Shown piece after piece: positions 34,211-45,232 of a stretch of DNA of 64,000 bases. This DNA comes from Liriodendron chinense. Its lineage: Eukaryota; Streptophyta; Magnoliopsida; Magnoliales; Magnoliaceae. The notes beneath the pieces are model-generated. The model was not told the origin of the DNA. It did not search any database and saw only the letters and a program-made list of their open reading frames with translations. The translations under genes were made by a program, and so were the position numbers. Each line of letters opens with the position of its first letter. The first letter of the stretch is position 1. The DNA lies in the NCBI GenBank assembly GCA_003013855.2, contig PVNU02002353.1, forward strand, positions 3,154,042 through 3,218,041, given 5' to 3'.

Positions 34211-34745
34211 AACCCACTAATTAGGGTTGTAAATGAGTTAGCGGACCCGATGGGGTACCCAAACCCGATCGTTTGTTTAATGGTACGAGTTTGGGTCCAA
34301 GAATAGACCTAGTTGCTAAACGGGTCTGGATCTAGTTTCCTTTATATTAGGCCCGACCCGACCTGACCGCGGGTTTGGTCTATGTTGCAAGGGACCCGTC
34401 CAGACCCAGTTTTAAACCTAGTAAAAATGCTTGCATACTAGATCCAGACCCAGACCCATTAGATTTGATCCATTTATAAATGGGTCTGGGTGGATCTCCT
34501 TCTACCAGACCTAGACCCATTAGATCTGATCCATTTATAAATGGATCTGGGTGGATCTCCCTCTACCAGACCTAGACCCATTAGATCTGATCCATTTATA
34601 AATGGGTCTGCATGGATCTCCCTCTACCAGACCCACCCATTTAGTAAAAGGGCGTGGGTCTAAAATTTGGACCTAGACCCATTTAGTAAATGGATGGGTT
34701 TGGTTTCAGCTAAACCCGCCCCAAACCCAACCATTTACAGCCCTA
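34211..34745. mobile_element. hAT-like MITE inserted in the LINE
   Basis: Ends TAGGGTTGTAAATGAG and CCATTTACAGCCCTA form inverted repeats (TAGGGYTGTAAATG), a hAT-type tip. No unambiguous 8-bp duplication was visible. The interior is rich in GGGTCTGG/CCAGACCC and contains three tandem 61-bp units. Confidence 0.5.
34452..34634. repeat. Three tandem 61-bp units with a palindromic centre
   Basis: Units start at 34452, 34513 and 34574 with AGACCCATTAGAT. Each holds ATCCATTTATAAATGGAT (the first and third with GGGT at the end), a perfect or near-perfect palindrome. Confidence 0.85.
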
Positions 34746-35279
34746 CCAATAACTGCCATCCAGCACCCCATATTTTGACACCATCACTTCCCTCCACAAG
34801 CTTTCCTCTGTACCAAACTGCCATAAACATTTACCTAAAAGAGCTTCGTTGGCCGCATCTAGCCTTCTAATCCCAGTTCCACACTCCCGAATCAGCTTAC
34901 AAACCTCCTCCCACCTTATAGGATGAAACTTCCTCTAATTTGCTACTCCTTCCCACAGAATTTTTCGCCTTAACTTATCCAAATGACTCAAAATCACCTT
35001 TGGGCATTTAAACATGACATGAAATAAATTGGTAAGTAAGACATGGCAGCGTTAATCTCCCCCCAGCAACAAATACCTACTCTTCCACCATGAAAATTTC
35101 TTTCCAGTCTTTCAATAACCCTATCCCAAAGGTGCTTCGGCAGCTTACTAACGCATAGCAGCGACCCAAGATATGTAGATGGGAAAGAATCTACCCCTCA
35201 CCTGAACACCCCCGTCAAATTATCCACCTCCTCCTTGTTGTATGAATACCCAACATTTCACTTTTTGAGACCCTGTAGC

Positions 35280-36650
35280 TATGCTTCACTCTATAGAGGG
35301 CTGAATGCTACACTATACAGTACAAGCTATTTAAAACACTGATTGCGCCACATGTGCAACATGTGCCATCACCATCCTTTAGTGACCCATCTTCTAATTG
35401 CCCCACCTGAACCTGACCCAAACCCAACCCATTGACAGCCCTACAAACCCCCATTTCATATTCCACTCGATAAAGTAGACGAAGGCTGGACCGATGGATA
35501 GATGATTGGACATCCACTGTCCATCTGTCCAGACATGGGAGTTGATCTAGATCCTGAGCAGTACAATTCCATACTATCAAATGAATTTTCTCCTCGGGGA
35601 AATGTACAATGCTATCGAGCTTTTAGTTTGACCCAACAAACTGTGCATGTTGGGCCCATTTATGGAAATTCGTATTGTTCTTGAATTAGGCTCCTTGTTG
35701 TCCGGGAGATGATCTGGCCACTGGCTATAATCGTCCATTTTTCATATGTTTTGTGGGATCATGTCATACAGGTGATGATAAAGGTATTCTAAGTCAGTAT
35801 GGTGATCCAAAGAAAGCATTTTACCCTTTGAGAAATGCTAAAGCAATTCAGTTGAGGAGAATCTTCACACACTCGCCAACATGGCACACCTGTGTTAGAT
35901 CTAACCCAGGTACTAGGTAAGGTTCAAACATGCCCCTTTGTCAAATCCAAGTTGTTCCACTCATTCAACTGTTGTATATGACTGTTGGCAATTTCTTTTT
36001 TACTGGCCATTTTCTTCATGCTAGTGTGACCTACTTGATTAGTGGATTGGCCATACTTATGGGCCAAAGCATGTTCATTGTTCACGCTGCTTCCAGCCTC
36101 TCACCTAATCATGGCCCATATCTCTCACCAGTGTGCCCCAATTTTGCCTTCAATAACATTTATGAATTGAAATAGCATTTCTTTTCCATTTTTCTTGCTT
36201 GGACCTGCATGGTTCATCCCCATAAAGTCGTCAGCCTAAGTTTTGTACATTCATTTGCTACAAGCACACGAGTGAAACCTGACCAAGTCATCGGGTGGGC
36301 CATATATGGGATACAAATCATAAGTTGTTTCTTCCCAACAATTAGTAATTCTCACACTTGTAACCCACCAGAAGAACGGAACAGCAATGCATGTTTTTTC
36401 GGATCTGAGCCCAGAAAGCATTTTTAATTTCATTATGTAATGAAACCTCTAAATACATTTTTTTTTCTTTTGTTAATCTTGGGTTTTTAAGACTGTGTGC
36501 TCAAATTTTAAAGGCATGTGAGTTCCCTTCCCGAAAATACATTCCATTCACCTTTTCTCTTTAACTATTTTGAAATAGTTGTTATTTCCTTTATAGTTAG
36601 AAGACAGAAGCGGAATAATCAGCAGCATCTAGGAGTTGTTTTACAGAGAT
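35280..36650. other. Upstream region of the TSR2 gene
   Basis: No coding sequence recognised. TTGTTTTACAG at about 36637-36646 looks like a 3' splice site, so the 5' UTR of the TSR2 gene may contain an intron reaching into this region. This is inference from one splice-like motif. Confidence 0.35.
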
Positions 36651-36653
36651 CTC

Positions 36654-37211
36654 ATGGATGGAACAGGTGGCCCACCACCATCTCAACAAACCCACACGGC
36701 GGAGTCCCTCTCTATGTTGTCAGAGGGAGTGTGGCTGGTCCTCTCCCGATGGACAGCACTCCAGATGGCTGTTCAAAATGAATGGGGTGGAAGGGATTCC
36801 CGCCAGAAATCAGATCAGCTCATGTCTGACATCGTCACCCATTTCACTGATACCAAAGAGCCCTACTATATTGATGACTTGGAAGACATTATTGAGAATA
36901 CCATGTTGCTTTCATTTAACACAGAGATTGAGGATGGCAGCATTGAAGAGGTGGCGGAGCAAATAATGAGCATGAATGAGGAATGTCTTCAAGGCAATTA
37001 CAAGTCAGTCGAAGAGTTGAGGAAATTGAACACGGGGGTGCAAGCAGTTTCTCAAAGTCAACAGGTGAGTGATGAGAACACAAGCGAAAGTTCTGATGAA
37101 GAGGCATCGGAAATGGCGGTGGATGAACCACAGCCGAACGAGTCGGTGGGAGCTGAAGATGGATGGTCTGTTGTCACCTCCAAGCGAAACCGAGGCAAAA
37201 GATCTAGTTGA
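36654..37211 (+). CDS. TSR2: TSR2-type pre-rRNA processing protein (WGG domain)
   Basis: A 185-residue single-exon protein. TSR2 is an escort for ribosomal protein eS26 (Rps26): it keeps it soluble and delivers it to pre-40S particles, and its loss impairs 20S pre-rRNA processing. The conserved N-terminal block is clear: LSEGVWLVLSRWTALQMAVQ (22-41), the signature NEWGG (42-46), then DIVTHFTDTKEPYYIDDLED and the helix LLSFNTEIEDGSIEEVAEQI. A Ser/Glu-rich acidic stretch follows (about 138-160), and the C-terminal motif DGWSVVTSKRNRGK (169-182) matches the conserved DGW(E/S)VV tail. The ATG at 36654 is chosen because the frame above it has no other ATG and a splice-acceptor-like TTGTTTTACAG lies just upstream. 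No neighbouring gene suggests co-regulation. Length and motif order are normal for plant TSR2, so it is probably functional. Confidence 0.92.
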   Translation: MDGTGGPPPSQQTHTAESLSMLSEGVWLVLSRWTALQMAVQNEWGGRDSRQKSDQLMSDIVTHFTDTKEPYYIDDLEDIIENTMLLSFNTEIEDGSIEEVAEQIMSMNEECLQGNYKSVEELRKLNTGVQAVSQSQQVSDENTSESSDEEASEMAVDEPQPNESVGAEDGWSVVTSKRNRGKRSS

Positions 37212-37754
37212 GAGCTATTGTCGCCCCCAATGCAAAACAGGGCTAGATGGCATTACTCTCTTGCGAGGATCTAGGGAGTTCTTGGGATCAAACGTCCGGA
37301 TGGAACTCGGCTTGTGATAGGTTCAGTTTCTAAGATCCGTGCATTTTTGCTTTTGAGTTCAGATGGGAAGTTGCATGTTTTTACCTCTACTATGATCTAT
37401 TATGAGCAGATAATGTTTGCGAATTGCTTAAAACATATATAGATTATTATTTCTCAGTTGGTGATTCTGGAGAAGAAATTAATGTTGTTTAATTATACTA
37501 TTCTACTTTTGATTTGCATCATTGCATGCATCCATTTCCATTTTTGTATGCTGTTTGAATTCCCAACATAGAAATGGGTGGGTTTCAACAGCGGCTCTAC
37601 TTGCTGTCAATATGATGCACCAGCAGTGGAAGGGGGCCATGGTTTGGTGATCCAGACTGTTTTTTGGTCTGTTCGTCACCCATCATGGTGTGGATTATGT
37701 TTTCATCTCTCCACTGTGAGATGATTCTATCCGTCTGGTGGTAATGGACATTCA

Positions 37755-37985
37755 CAACTAGAGCTGGGCACAAACCAAGCCAGCTCGAAAGCACGGCTCG
37801 GATTGGTTTGAAAAAGCTCAGCTTGGATTGGTTCGAATGGAAGTTCAAACCAAACCAAGCCTCGGAGTTAAGCTTGTTTGAAAATACAAACTAAGCTCAA
37901 ACTAAGGCAGTACCGGTTCGGCTCGGCTTGGCTTGGCTCAGCTCGAAGCTCGATTTGATTCAGCTCGGTTTGATTCGGCTCATAG
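37755..37985. mobile_element. Name-like GCTCGG/CCAAGC repeat, probable MITE
   Basis: It starts AGAGCTGGGCACAAACCAAG and is built of AAACCAAGC and GGCTCGGCTTGG words, ending in TCGGCTCATAG. A second member in opposite orientation lies at 38335-38555 (ends CGCTGCCCACCTCT). Tips resemble hAT-type CAGAGSTGGGC. Confidence 0.4.
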
Positions 37986-38115
37986 ATTGTAAGCACACTG
38001 TTTCCTGTGGTGTGATCCACTTGAGCTTTAGATATGATTCCATTTTGGGATCATGTCCTAAAATGATATGTAAAACAGATGGACAACGTGGATAATACAT
38101 ATGCATGATGACATG
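37986..38115. mobile_element. Right arm of a foldback element
   Basis: Only ACTGTTTCCTGTGGTGTG to GATGGACAACGTGGATAATA remains. Confidence 0.65.
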
Positions 38116-38334
38116 GATAATACATAATACATATACATGAATGCACACTGTTTCCTTGCACTTGTAAAATTATGCTCGTGTACTTTTGTTTGGAAAATGC
38201 TCTTACATGTCTATTTTGAAGCTGCACTCTTTTGGAGGATGTTAAACATCATATAGTAAGATACGTTTGTACTTTTTTTTTCTTACTTTTTAAATTCTTT
38301 TCTATTTAAATAAACAAGCAAAAAAAGAGCAGCC

Positions 38335-38555
38335 ACCTATTTGAACTCGGCCCGGCCCGGTTCGAAATTTTCGACCAAACTGATCCCGGCTCGAACCAGA
38401 TTTTTCTAGAGCAAACCAAGCTCGGGTCACATGGGTCAGCCTGAAACCCAAACCAAGCCGGTCCACAAACTGAGGTGGCACAAAAACAAGCCAAACCAAA
38501 CTAGGACTAACTCGGCCCAGCCCGGATCCAGATCGCTGCCCACCTCTATTCACAA
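38335..38555. mobile_element. GGCCCGGCCCGG-containing probable MITE
   Basis: The segment from GAACTCGGCCCGGCCCGG to CGGCCCAGCCCGGATCC, ending CGCTGCCCACCTCT, is the inverse of the 37755-37985 type. The two may also be the ends of one 800-bp element with inverted termini (AGAGCTGGGCA / TGCCCACCTCT); this cannot be decided by eye. Confidence 0.4.
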
Positions 38556-41285
38556 CCAATGATCTACATTGCATATGTGGATCATAAAAAGGTTCCTAAA
38601 TGTCACGGCGTATGGGTGGTCCATATTTCTTGCATATTTGCAATGTGTATGCATGGCGACTTTTGTGCATGATATCTTAAAAAACCCATGTGCGATTAGA
38701 GCAATCCTCCAGCTTTTAAGCATTTTAGTTTGGTTCCTTTTTTTGCAATATGCCTGCCTTGTTCTGTCTCATCGTGTGCAAAGCCTCTGTTAAATGGAGG
38801 ATTTCAGAATGTCTACCTTCTCGCCTTTGTAATGTGAAGCATTTTAAGCTTTGCAACTCCAGGTGTTAATCCTTCTTATTTTGATGGGTCCCTTGATCTA
38901 GAATCTCTGCAGTTATATTTTCTTAATGTTTATTGTGTTCTTATTCTGAAGCTTTATTTTGTCTGGAGTTACTGCGTGGCCCATAATTTTGTACCGGTGG
39001 GCCCCATGTTTAGGGGATCCAGTTGGTTGATTTGATTGGCTCACAGTCGAGAATGAATGGAACATCCCCCGGATTCAGGTGTGGTCTATCAATGGTGGGG
39101 ACCACATTTTAGACACCCTGTCAATCAGATGCACCCTTTCATGATGGGCCACAAGCCTAAAAATCAGGCCAATCAATGACTTAGGTGGGCCACACCAGAG
39201 GGAACAGTTGAGAGTAGATACCCGCCTATTGAAACCTTCACGATCGTTTATAGGGCCCACTGAGATGTGGTTCAGACACGCAGCTCATCTATTGTGTGTG
39301 TCCCACTTGGATGAAGGGTCACACTAAGTTTCAGCCATATCAAAAACTCAGGTGGGTCCCACCAAGTGGTTTTAGATGTTTTAGCCACAATTTCTAATGG
39401 TATGGCCCACTTGAATTGAGGGCATCTGATTTTTGGGATATCCCATAACCCAGAGGAGACCCACCAAATGCCCGAATTTCTCATTTCTCTGACTTCTGTG
39501 ATTTTTGTGGTGGATTTAAAGGATCAAGGAGGAGGAATCACGAGGGAAAGTGATTGTGGTGGGATTTCTCACGCTGCTATTCTCTGTTTTCAGTTCTTTT
39601 TTTTCTTTTCTTTTTTCTTTTTTTCGAAAGATTTCTGTTTGTAGTTCTGGGTTCAATAAATATTCTTCTGTTTTAACAGGTCATTGATCTAAAGAATTTG
39701 GAAAATTTTCAATGATTTTTTATTTTCTGCTGTGTTTTTTAGATTAGGCTCTCACCTAATTTGAAATTTCTCATGCATAAGGGAAATACACATGCTTGAT
39801 ATGATTGTGTTATATCTATGCAAATCTGCATCTCTTTTTATTTTATTCGGGTCTTTGCGGTTCTGATATTTTATGTTCCACTGCGAATTCATGTTCATAT
39901 TCAGAAATCTAGGCCTGTTAATAAAATCCTCATGATTTTTTTTTCAGAAAAATGTTTTCCGACCTGGTGCACTGGGGGCCCATTGAATCTCTGATCCTCC
40001 TATAGCCAATCACAAGTGCAAGATCATGGTGGTTCATTAGGTGGGCCCAACTGATTATCGAGTGGGCCACATGGTTAATATAGGACATTTGTATGTAAAA
40101 TGTTCATCATCTCTTTTAACTGTCCAGCTTTTGGTAAAATGTGGCTCCTATGGTCAGTGGACGAGCCTGATTTTTCAGCCCTGGCATGTATGGAAAGACT
40201 AGTGTACAATTATATGGTGGCACAGATGTAACTCAACTGAACTGAATCATGGGACCCTCTGTAGATAGGTCATGACTTCTAAATCAGATTGATTGAACAA
40301 CATCAGCCCGATTACTGAGCATCCTTTGGGTTGAATTTGAACCCTCTGTAAAACTTTGATACTCTGGTAGAGTGTGATCCTTGATACACATGCAATCGAA
40401 AATTATGCATATTGCACATCTGTACCTAAAACCCAGCTATCCAAATAGCAGAAGTCGATATGGATGATCCCTAAAATAAATAAATAAGATGTTGAAGTTT
40501 TTTTTCTAGATTTGACCAACGATTGATGTGGTCGGTTTATCAACAGTAAACTCGTTATGTTGGCACAATTGACATTACTGTGAGATTCTCAAATCGAGAT
40601 GCATTGGGCGTGTTTGGATTTGAAATTTTCACGGTAATGCAATTGAATAGCACAGTGATTACAAATTCCTATTTAGATATACCACAAGATAGTAAAATCC
40701 TAATGATAGGCCTTCCAATCCATTTGGAAAGATGCATCTTCTAGGATGAATTCACAACAGAAAGATGTAATCCAAAATTCAAGTGGGCCACACTTGTGAT
40801 GACCTTTTAAAAACCATCCAATACATCTTTGGTTCACTTTGATTTGTTGTATAGGCAATCTAAACCATTCAAAAGAAGCATAGTTCGATGATAAATGGAC
40901 AGCTGAAAATCAGGCAAATCTGTGGGTGCATCTATACCATATACTACAACGCAAATTGTGGTAGATTAATTGATCTACACGTGGCATACATTCAGACCAA
41001 TCCAGATCGTGAGATCAAGTGAGTACATCATAATGAAAACCACACGATGATAAGATCTCACTATTATATTTCATCCATTGAACCTGTGTATTTCACTTTA
41101 GCCCTCCATTTAATGGCCACAGATCAAACCGTTGGGATGGTCTGATCATTGTGATTAAACATTTTCAATCAATATAAAATGCTCCCAGTTTCATCTACAC
41201 CAATTGGAACCGTCCAAATTGGGGCCTCTTCATGATCGTTCGGTCCCAACCATCTGTTTTGCATATGGTAAGCTATAGCATACAT
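38556..41285. other. Intergenic DNA with scattered hairpin-like repeats
   Basis: A different GTGGGCC-rich repeat lies at about 38997-39480 (GGTGGGCCCCATGTTTAGG, CAGGTGGGTCCCACC), possibly two partial hairpin MITEs. T-rich stretches lie at 39597-39625. No gene recognised. Confidence 0.4.
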
Positions 41286-41287
41286 TC

Positions 41288-41745
41288 TAAACTCTGTGGA
41301 GCCCACTTTGATGTATGGTCTTATCCACGCCATCCATCCTTTTTACCATCTCATTTTAGGGTATGTTCCCAGAGTTGAAGCATGTCCAAAGATCAAGTGG
41401 ACTACACTACAGGAAATAGTAGGAATTGAACGCCTACCATTGAAAATTTATTGGGGGCCACAGAAGTTTTGGATCAATCTGATGTTTGTGTTTTCCCTTC
41501 ATCCACGTCTCTGTGACCTTATGAACAGATTTGATGATAAATAAACATCACTCTGGGCCCTAAGAAGGTTTCAACAGTGGTTGTCATTATCCCCACAATT
41601 TCTCATGATGTGGTCCACTTGAGCTTTCCATATACTTCAATTTTGGGCCCATGCCCTGAAATGAGCAGATAAAACAATGGAGGGTGCAGAGAAGACACAT
41701 ACAATATGGTGGGGCCCACAGAGTTTACTCAGTGAGTTACTGCAA
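41288..41745. mobile_element. Foldback element copy, 'GAGTAAACTCTGTGG' tip
   Basis: The left arm AAACTCTGTGGAGCCCAC pairs with the right arm GTGGGGCCCACAGAGTTTAC; the right tip continues TCAGTGAGTTACTGC. The core is standard, with CCATCTCATTTTAGGG and its complement. Confidence 0.75.
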
Positions 41746-41815
41746 TCCGCCCTCCTTGCATAGTTTCCCATTCGAAGGCAGCCAAGACAACCAGGTTGTT
41801 GAAGTACAGGGATTG

Positions 41816-42264
41816 TGCAGTGAGTAAACTCTGTGGGGCCCATTTTAATCCATGCCGTCCATCGGTTTTGCCAGCTCATTTAGTTACGAACACTAAAATT
41901 GAAGCATATCCAAAGCTCAAGTGGACCACACTACAGGAAAAAGTGGGAATTAAACACCTACCATTGAAAACTTTTTGTGGGCTACATAAGTTTTTGAATC
42001 AAGTTGATATTTGTTTTTTTCCGTTCATCCATGTCTGTGTGACCTTATGAACGGGTTGGGATGACAAATAAACATCACTGTAGGCCTTAGGAAGGTTTCC
42101 ACACTGGACATAGTAATCCCCACTGTTTTGTGTGATGTGGTCCACTTGAGCTTTGGCTATGCTTCGATTTTGGGCCCACGGCTAAATTGAGCTATAAAAA
42201 CGAATGGACGGAGTGGATAATGACACATACATCAGTGGGCCCCACAGTTGAGTTACTCACTACA
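41816..42264. mobile_element. Foldback element copy, 'TGCAGTGAGTAAACTC' tip
   Basis: The left tip TGCAGTGAGTAAACTCTG and right tip GAGTTACTCACTACA are inverted repeats. 449 bp. It lies 72 bp from the previous copy of the same tip type. Confidence 0.8.
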
Positions 42265-42467
42265 CATATCCGTCCGATGCTGAGATGGTCAGATAATAAA
42301 TTTTAGGTTTCCGCTCAATCAACAATCTGCCTAAATAGCTCATGTGCAACAATCCAGGCCGTCCATAGCACAGATGAAAATCTCATGATCATACGGTCCC
42401 AATCATCTGATCTGACCCATTGAAACCATTGATGACAACCGATCAGACCGTTGGGATGGTCGAAAAT

Positions 42468-43006
42468 GAGCGCGAATTAGGTGTTACCCCGGGAACAGCT
42501 TAGTGGGTGTTACCCCCACCGTATGGCCCACATGGATGGTATTTTGTATATCCACGCCGTCCATCCGTTTCTACAGCCCATTTTAGGATGAAGTTATAAA
42601 AATTATGCAGATCCTAATCTCAAGTGGACCATAACACTAGAAACAGTGTGATTGAGTACTCCACCATTAAAAATTCCAAAGAGCCCATCTTAAGATTTTG
42701 GTAATGTTTATTTGCAATCCAAGCTCTTTATAATGTCAATAAAGTCTTGATGAAGGAAAATATAAATATCAGATTGATCAAAAACTTTTGTGGCCCACAA
42801 AATATTTTTAATGATTATTCATCACTGTTTCTAGTAGTATGGTCCACCTAATATTTCGATCTTCTTAGGATTTTGGATCACATCCTAAAATGATATGAAA
42901 AAATAGATAGACGGCGATGATATATAAAAAATACATTAATATGGGCCCCACACGGTTAGGGTAACACCCACTAAGCTGTTCCGGGAGTAACACCTAATTC
43001 GCGCCC
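42468..43006. mobile_element. Foldback element with 9-bp target duplication, upstream of the PPR gene
   Basis: Identical 9-mers GTCGAAAAT flank it at 42459-42467 and 43007-43015. The tips GAGCGCGAATTAGGTGTTAC and GTAACACCTAATTCGCGCCC are inverted repeats, then GCTTAGTGGGTGTTACC and complement, then the core. 539 bp. It ends about 390 bp before the PPR start codon. Long arms plus a 9-bp duplication fit a non-autonomous Mutator-like element. Confidence 0.92.
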
Positions 43007-43399
43007 GTCGAAAATGGCGACGCGGCGGCATTCTTCTTCTTTTTTGAGCTTCATTCAATAGAATCTTCTTGCAGTCTTCCGATTCGGACCCATCTCTCGA
43101 AATCCATTCTCCCAGTTGTGAGTTTTCTCTCTCGTGCGTCGAAAATGGAGATATGGTAGAGAAGATCCCTGCAAAGCTCTTCTTATAGAGAGATTTGAAA
43201 TTTTCTGGCTGTTGCCTGTAAAGAGATTACAGCTGGAAGCTTCTTTGAGTCATTTCATCGAACAGGTGAGTTGTTGTTTCTTCGACTGTAGGTCATCATC
43301 TATAATGGAATTGGCTACTGCCCTTCCAAGTTAAAACCCTGTTACCTATCATCAAACACTTCTCAATTCACTCGCAGATAGATAGATAATTAGAATGCG

Positions 43400-45232
43400 A
43401 TGCTGGTTCTTCCCCATACCATCAGAAGAAACCCAACCCTTCTGTTATTTCACCGTCTCCTTTCTCACCATTCATCATCATCATCATCATCATCATCATG
43501 GCTCTCCATTCCTGGAAATCCCCTTCTCAAATGGCCATCCCAACCTCAAACCCAAAGCTACGACAACTACGACAACCACAAAGACATATCACAGCCACAG
43601 CGGCAGCAGCAGCAGCAACAAAAGCAAGATCAAGACCCCCTACTTCAAAGAAACACCAAAATAATCTCCAACCTCTTAAAAGACCTCTCCCACAACCTCA
43701 CCACTCTTCAATCGGCCTTGGACCAAACCGGCATTGAACCTCACCCGCTCTTACTCGAGAACATTTTCCAATCCTTCCAATTCTCCCCCAAACCCATCCA
43801 CGCCCTTTACCTCTGGGCAACCAAACACCCCGATTTCCTCCCGACCCCCGCCCTCTTCAATTCGATAATCGATCTCCTCTCAAAGTCAAGAACCTTTGAT
43901 TCCGCCTGGTCTCTGATTGTTGACCACCTTCACAGAAAAGACTCATCACCCCCCATCTCCATTGACACCTTCGTCATCCTCATCCGTCGGTATGCACGGG
44001 CCGGGATGCCCCAACCGGCAATCCGCACCTGTGAATTCATGAAGAGCTTGGGACCCGCTTGGATGAATTCTGATTCTGACCCGTTGGATCTCCTCTTAGA
44101 CGCCCTCTGCAAGGAAGGCCATGTGAATGCCGCTTCATGTTATTTCCGGCAGATTAAGGAAGAGTATGGACCTGGTTGGGTTCCTTCCATCCGCGCTTAC
44201 AACATCTTACTTAATGGGTATTTCCGTTCGAGGAAGCTCCGTAAGGCCGAACAGCTTTGGGAAGAGATGAAAATGGAGAATGTAGTCCCAACGGTTGTCA
44301 CCTATGGTACGCTCATTGAAGGGTACTGCCGGACGCGGAGAGTCGAGAGGGCGATCGGGTTGCTGGACGAGATGAAACAGGCTGCTATAGAATTGAACAT
44401 GGTCGTATATAATCCCATCGTCGATGCCTTAGCCGAGGCGAGAAGGTTCAAGGAGGCATTGGGGATGCTTGAGAGAATCTCTGTTTATGGGCTATCGCCA
44501 AACATAGCCACGTTCAATTCTCTGGTAAAAGGTTTCTGTAAGGCTGGGGATCTTGTTGGGGCAAGCAAGATCCTCAAGACGATGATCGAGCGGGGGTGTC
44601 TTCCGACTTCCACAACATATAACTATTTCTTCAGGTACTTCGTGAAATCCGGGAAGGTTGAAGAGGGCATGAATCTTTATACGAAGATGATCGAATCAGG
44701 GTATAGCCCAGACCGGCTCACCTACCACTTGTTGATAAAGTTGTTGTGTGAATGCGATAGATTGGATCTGGCGGTGAAGGTTGTGAAGGAGATGAATACT
44801 AGAGGGTGTGATTCAGACCTTGCGACGAGCACCATGTTGGTGCATTTGCTCTGCAGGCTACGTAGATTGGAAGAGGCATGCATTGAGTTTGAGGCAATGG
44901 TTAAGAGAGGGATTGTACCACAGTACATCACATATCGGATGCTGGCCAAAGAAATAAAGAAATCGGGGATGGTTGAAATGGCACGGAAGTTATCAGATTT
45001 GATGGATTCAGTTCCACACTCCACAAAGCTGCCGGGGACATACAGAGATGGGGAGGAAGGCCCACGCAAGGAGAGGTTGGCTATAATGCAGAAAGCCCAG
45101 GTGATGTCAGATGTTCTTAAGATATGCAGAGATCCAAGGGAGCTCAGTAAACGGAGGGGGTCATCAGAGAATGCAGTAGCAAGCGTGAATCAATTGATTG
45201 CAGATATTCAAAGAAAAGTCTGCACTGAATGA
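43400..45232 (+). CDS. SOAR1: P-class PPR protein, SOAR1 (At5g11310)-like
   Basis: A 610-residue protein from one uninterrupted frame. From residue 265 on, eight consecutive 35-residue PPR motifs are clear (for example YNILLNGYFRSRKL, VTYGTLIEGYCRTRRVERAI, FNSLVKGFCKAGDLVGASKI, YHLLIKLLCECDRLDLAV), preceded by about three degenerate ones (152-262). The tail LPGTYRDGEEG, AQVMSDVLKICRDPREL is the part most like Arabidopsis At5g11310. That protein, SOAR1, is reported as a cytosol/nucleus regulator that dampens ABA signalling; databases also predict mitochondrial targeting. Plain P-class proteins bind RNA through repeat codes. The N-terminus (MLVLPHTIRRNPTLLLFHRL) is Arg-rich and amphipathic like a mitochondrial presequence, and is followed by a Ser run (25-33) from a TCA microsatellite and a Gln run (69-74). 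An out-of-frame ATG five bases upstream (43395) opens an 89-codon overlapping frame and could lower translation. The symbol is by similarity. Confidence 0.93.
   Translation: MLVLPHTIRRNPTLLLFHRLLSHHSSSSSSSSSWLSIPGNPLLKWPSQPQTQSYDNYDNHKDISQPQRQQQQQQKQDQDPLLQRNTKIISNLLKDLSHNLTTLQSALDQTGIEPHPLLLENIFQSFQFSPKPIHALYLWATKHPDFLPTPALFNSIIDLLSKSRTFDSAWSLIVDHLHRKDSSPPISIDTFVILIRRYARAGMPQPAIRTCEFMKSLGPAWMNSDSDPLDLLLDALCKEGHVNAASCYFRQIKEEYGPGWVPSIRAYNILLNGYFRSRKLRKAEQLWEEMKMENVVPTVVTYGTLIEGYCRTRRVERAIGLLDEMKQAAIELNMVVYNPIVDALAEARRFKEALGMLERISVYGLSPNIATFNSLVKGFCKAGDLVGASKILKTMIERGCLPTSTTYNYFFRYFVKSGKVEEGMNLYTKMIESGYSPDRLTYHLLIKLLCECDRLDLAVKVVKEMNTRGCDSDLATSTMLVHLLCRLRRLEEACIEFEAMVKRGIVPQYITYRMLAKEIKKSGMVEMARKLSDLMDSVPHSTKLPGTYRDGEEGPRKERLAIMQKAQVMSDVLKICRDPRELSKRRGSSENAVASVNQLIADIQRKVCTE
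43470..43499. repeat. (TCA)n microsatellite in the PPR coding sequence
   Basis: About nine to ten TCA units encode a serine run near the N-terminus; being a triplet repeat, length changes keep the frame. Confidence 0.9.

Larger units (their letters stand above)
33885..35270 (-). pseudogene. LINE ORF2 C-terminal region, interrupted by a MITE
   Basis: Read on the minus strand from 35270: DSFPSTYLGSLLCVSKLPKH, WDRVIERLERNF, LPIYFMS, WEEVCKLIRECG and RRLDAANEALLGKCLWQFG, the standard post-RT block of plant L1 ORF2. After a 535-bp insertion (34211-34745) the frame picks up again with RIRFWDDVWLKDGSL-like and WSLSFRRNLSNEEMKSL motifs, which precede the zinc-finger zf-RVT. Many stops and frameshifts show that it is dead. 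The split halves are collinear, so the insertion came after the LINE. Confidence 0.8.

Noticed and set aside
36636..36653. Start of the TSR2 frame six codons earlier
   Set aside because: That position is TTG, not ATG, and overlaps a likely splice acceptor; ATG at 36654 is preferred.
43498..43737. Alternative frames in the N-terminus of the PPR gene
   Set aside because: Shadow frames of the TCA and CAG-rich coding region; no domain.
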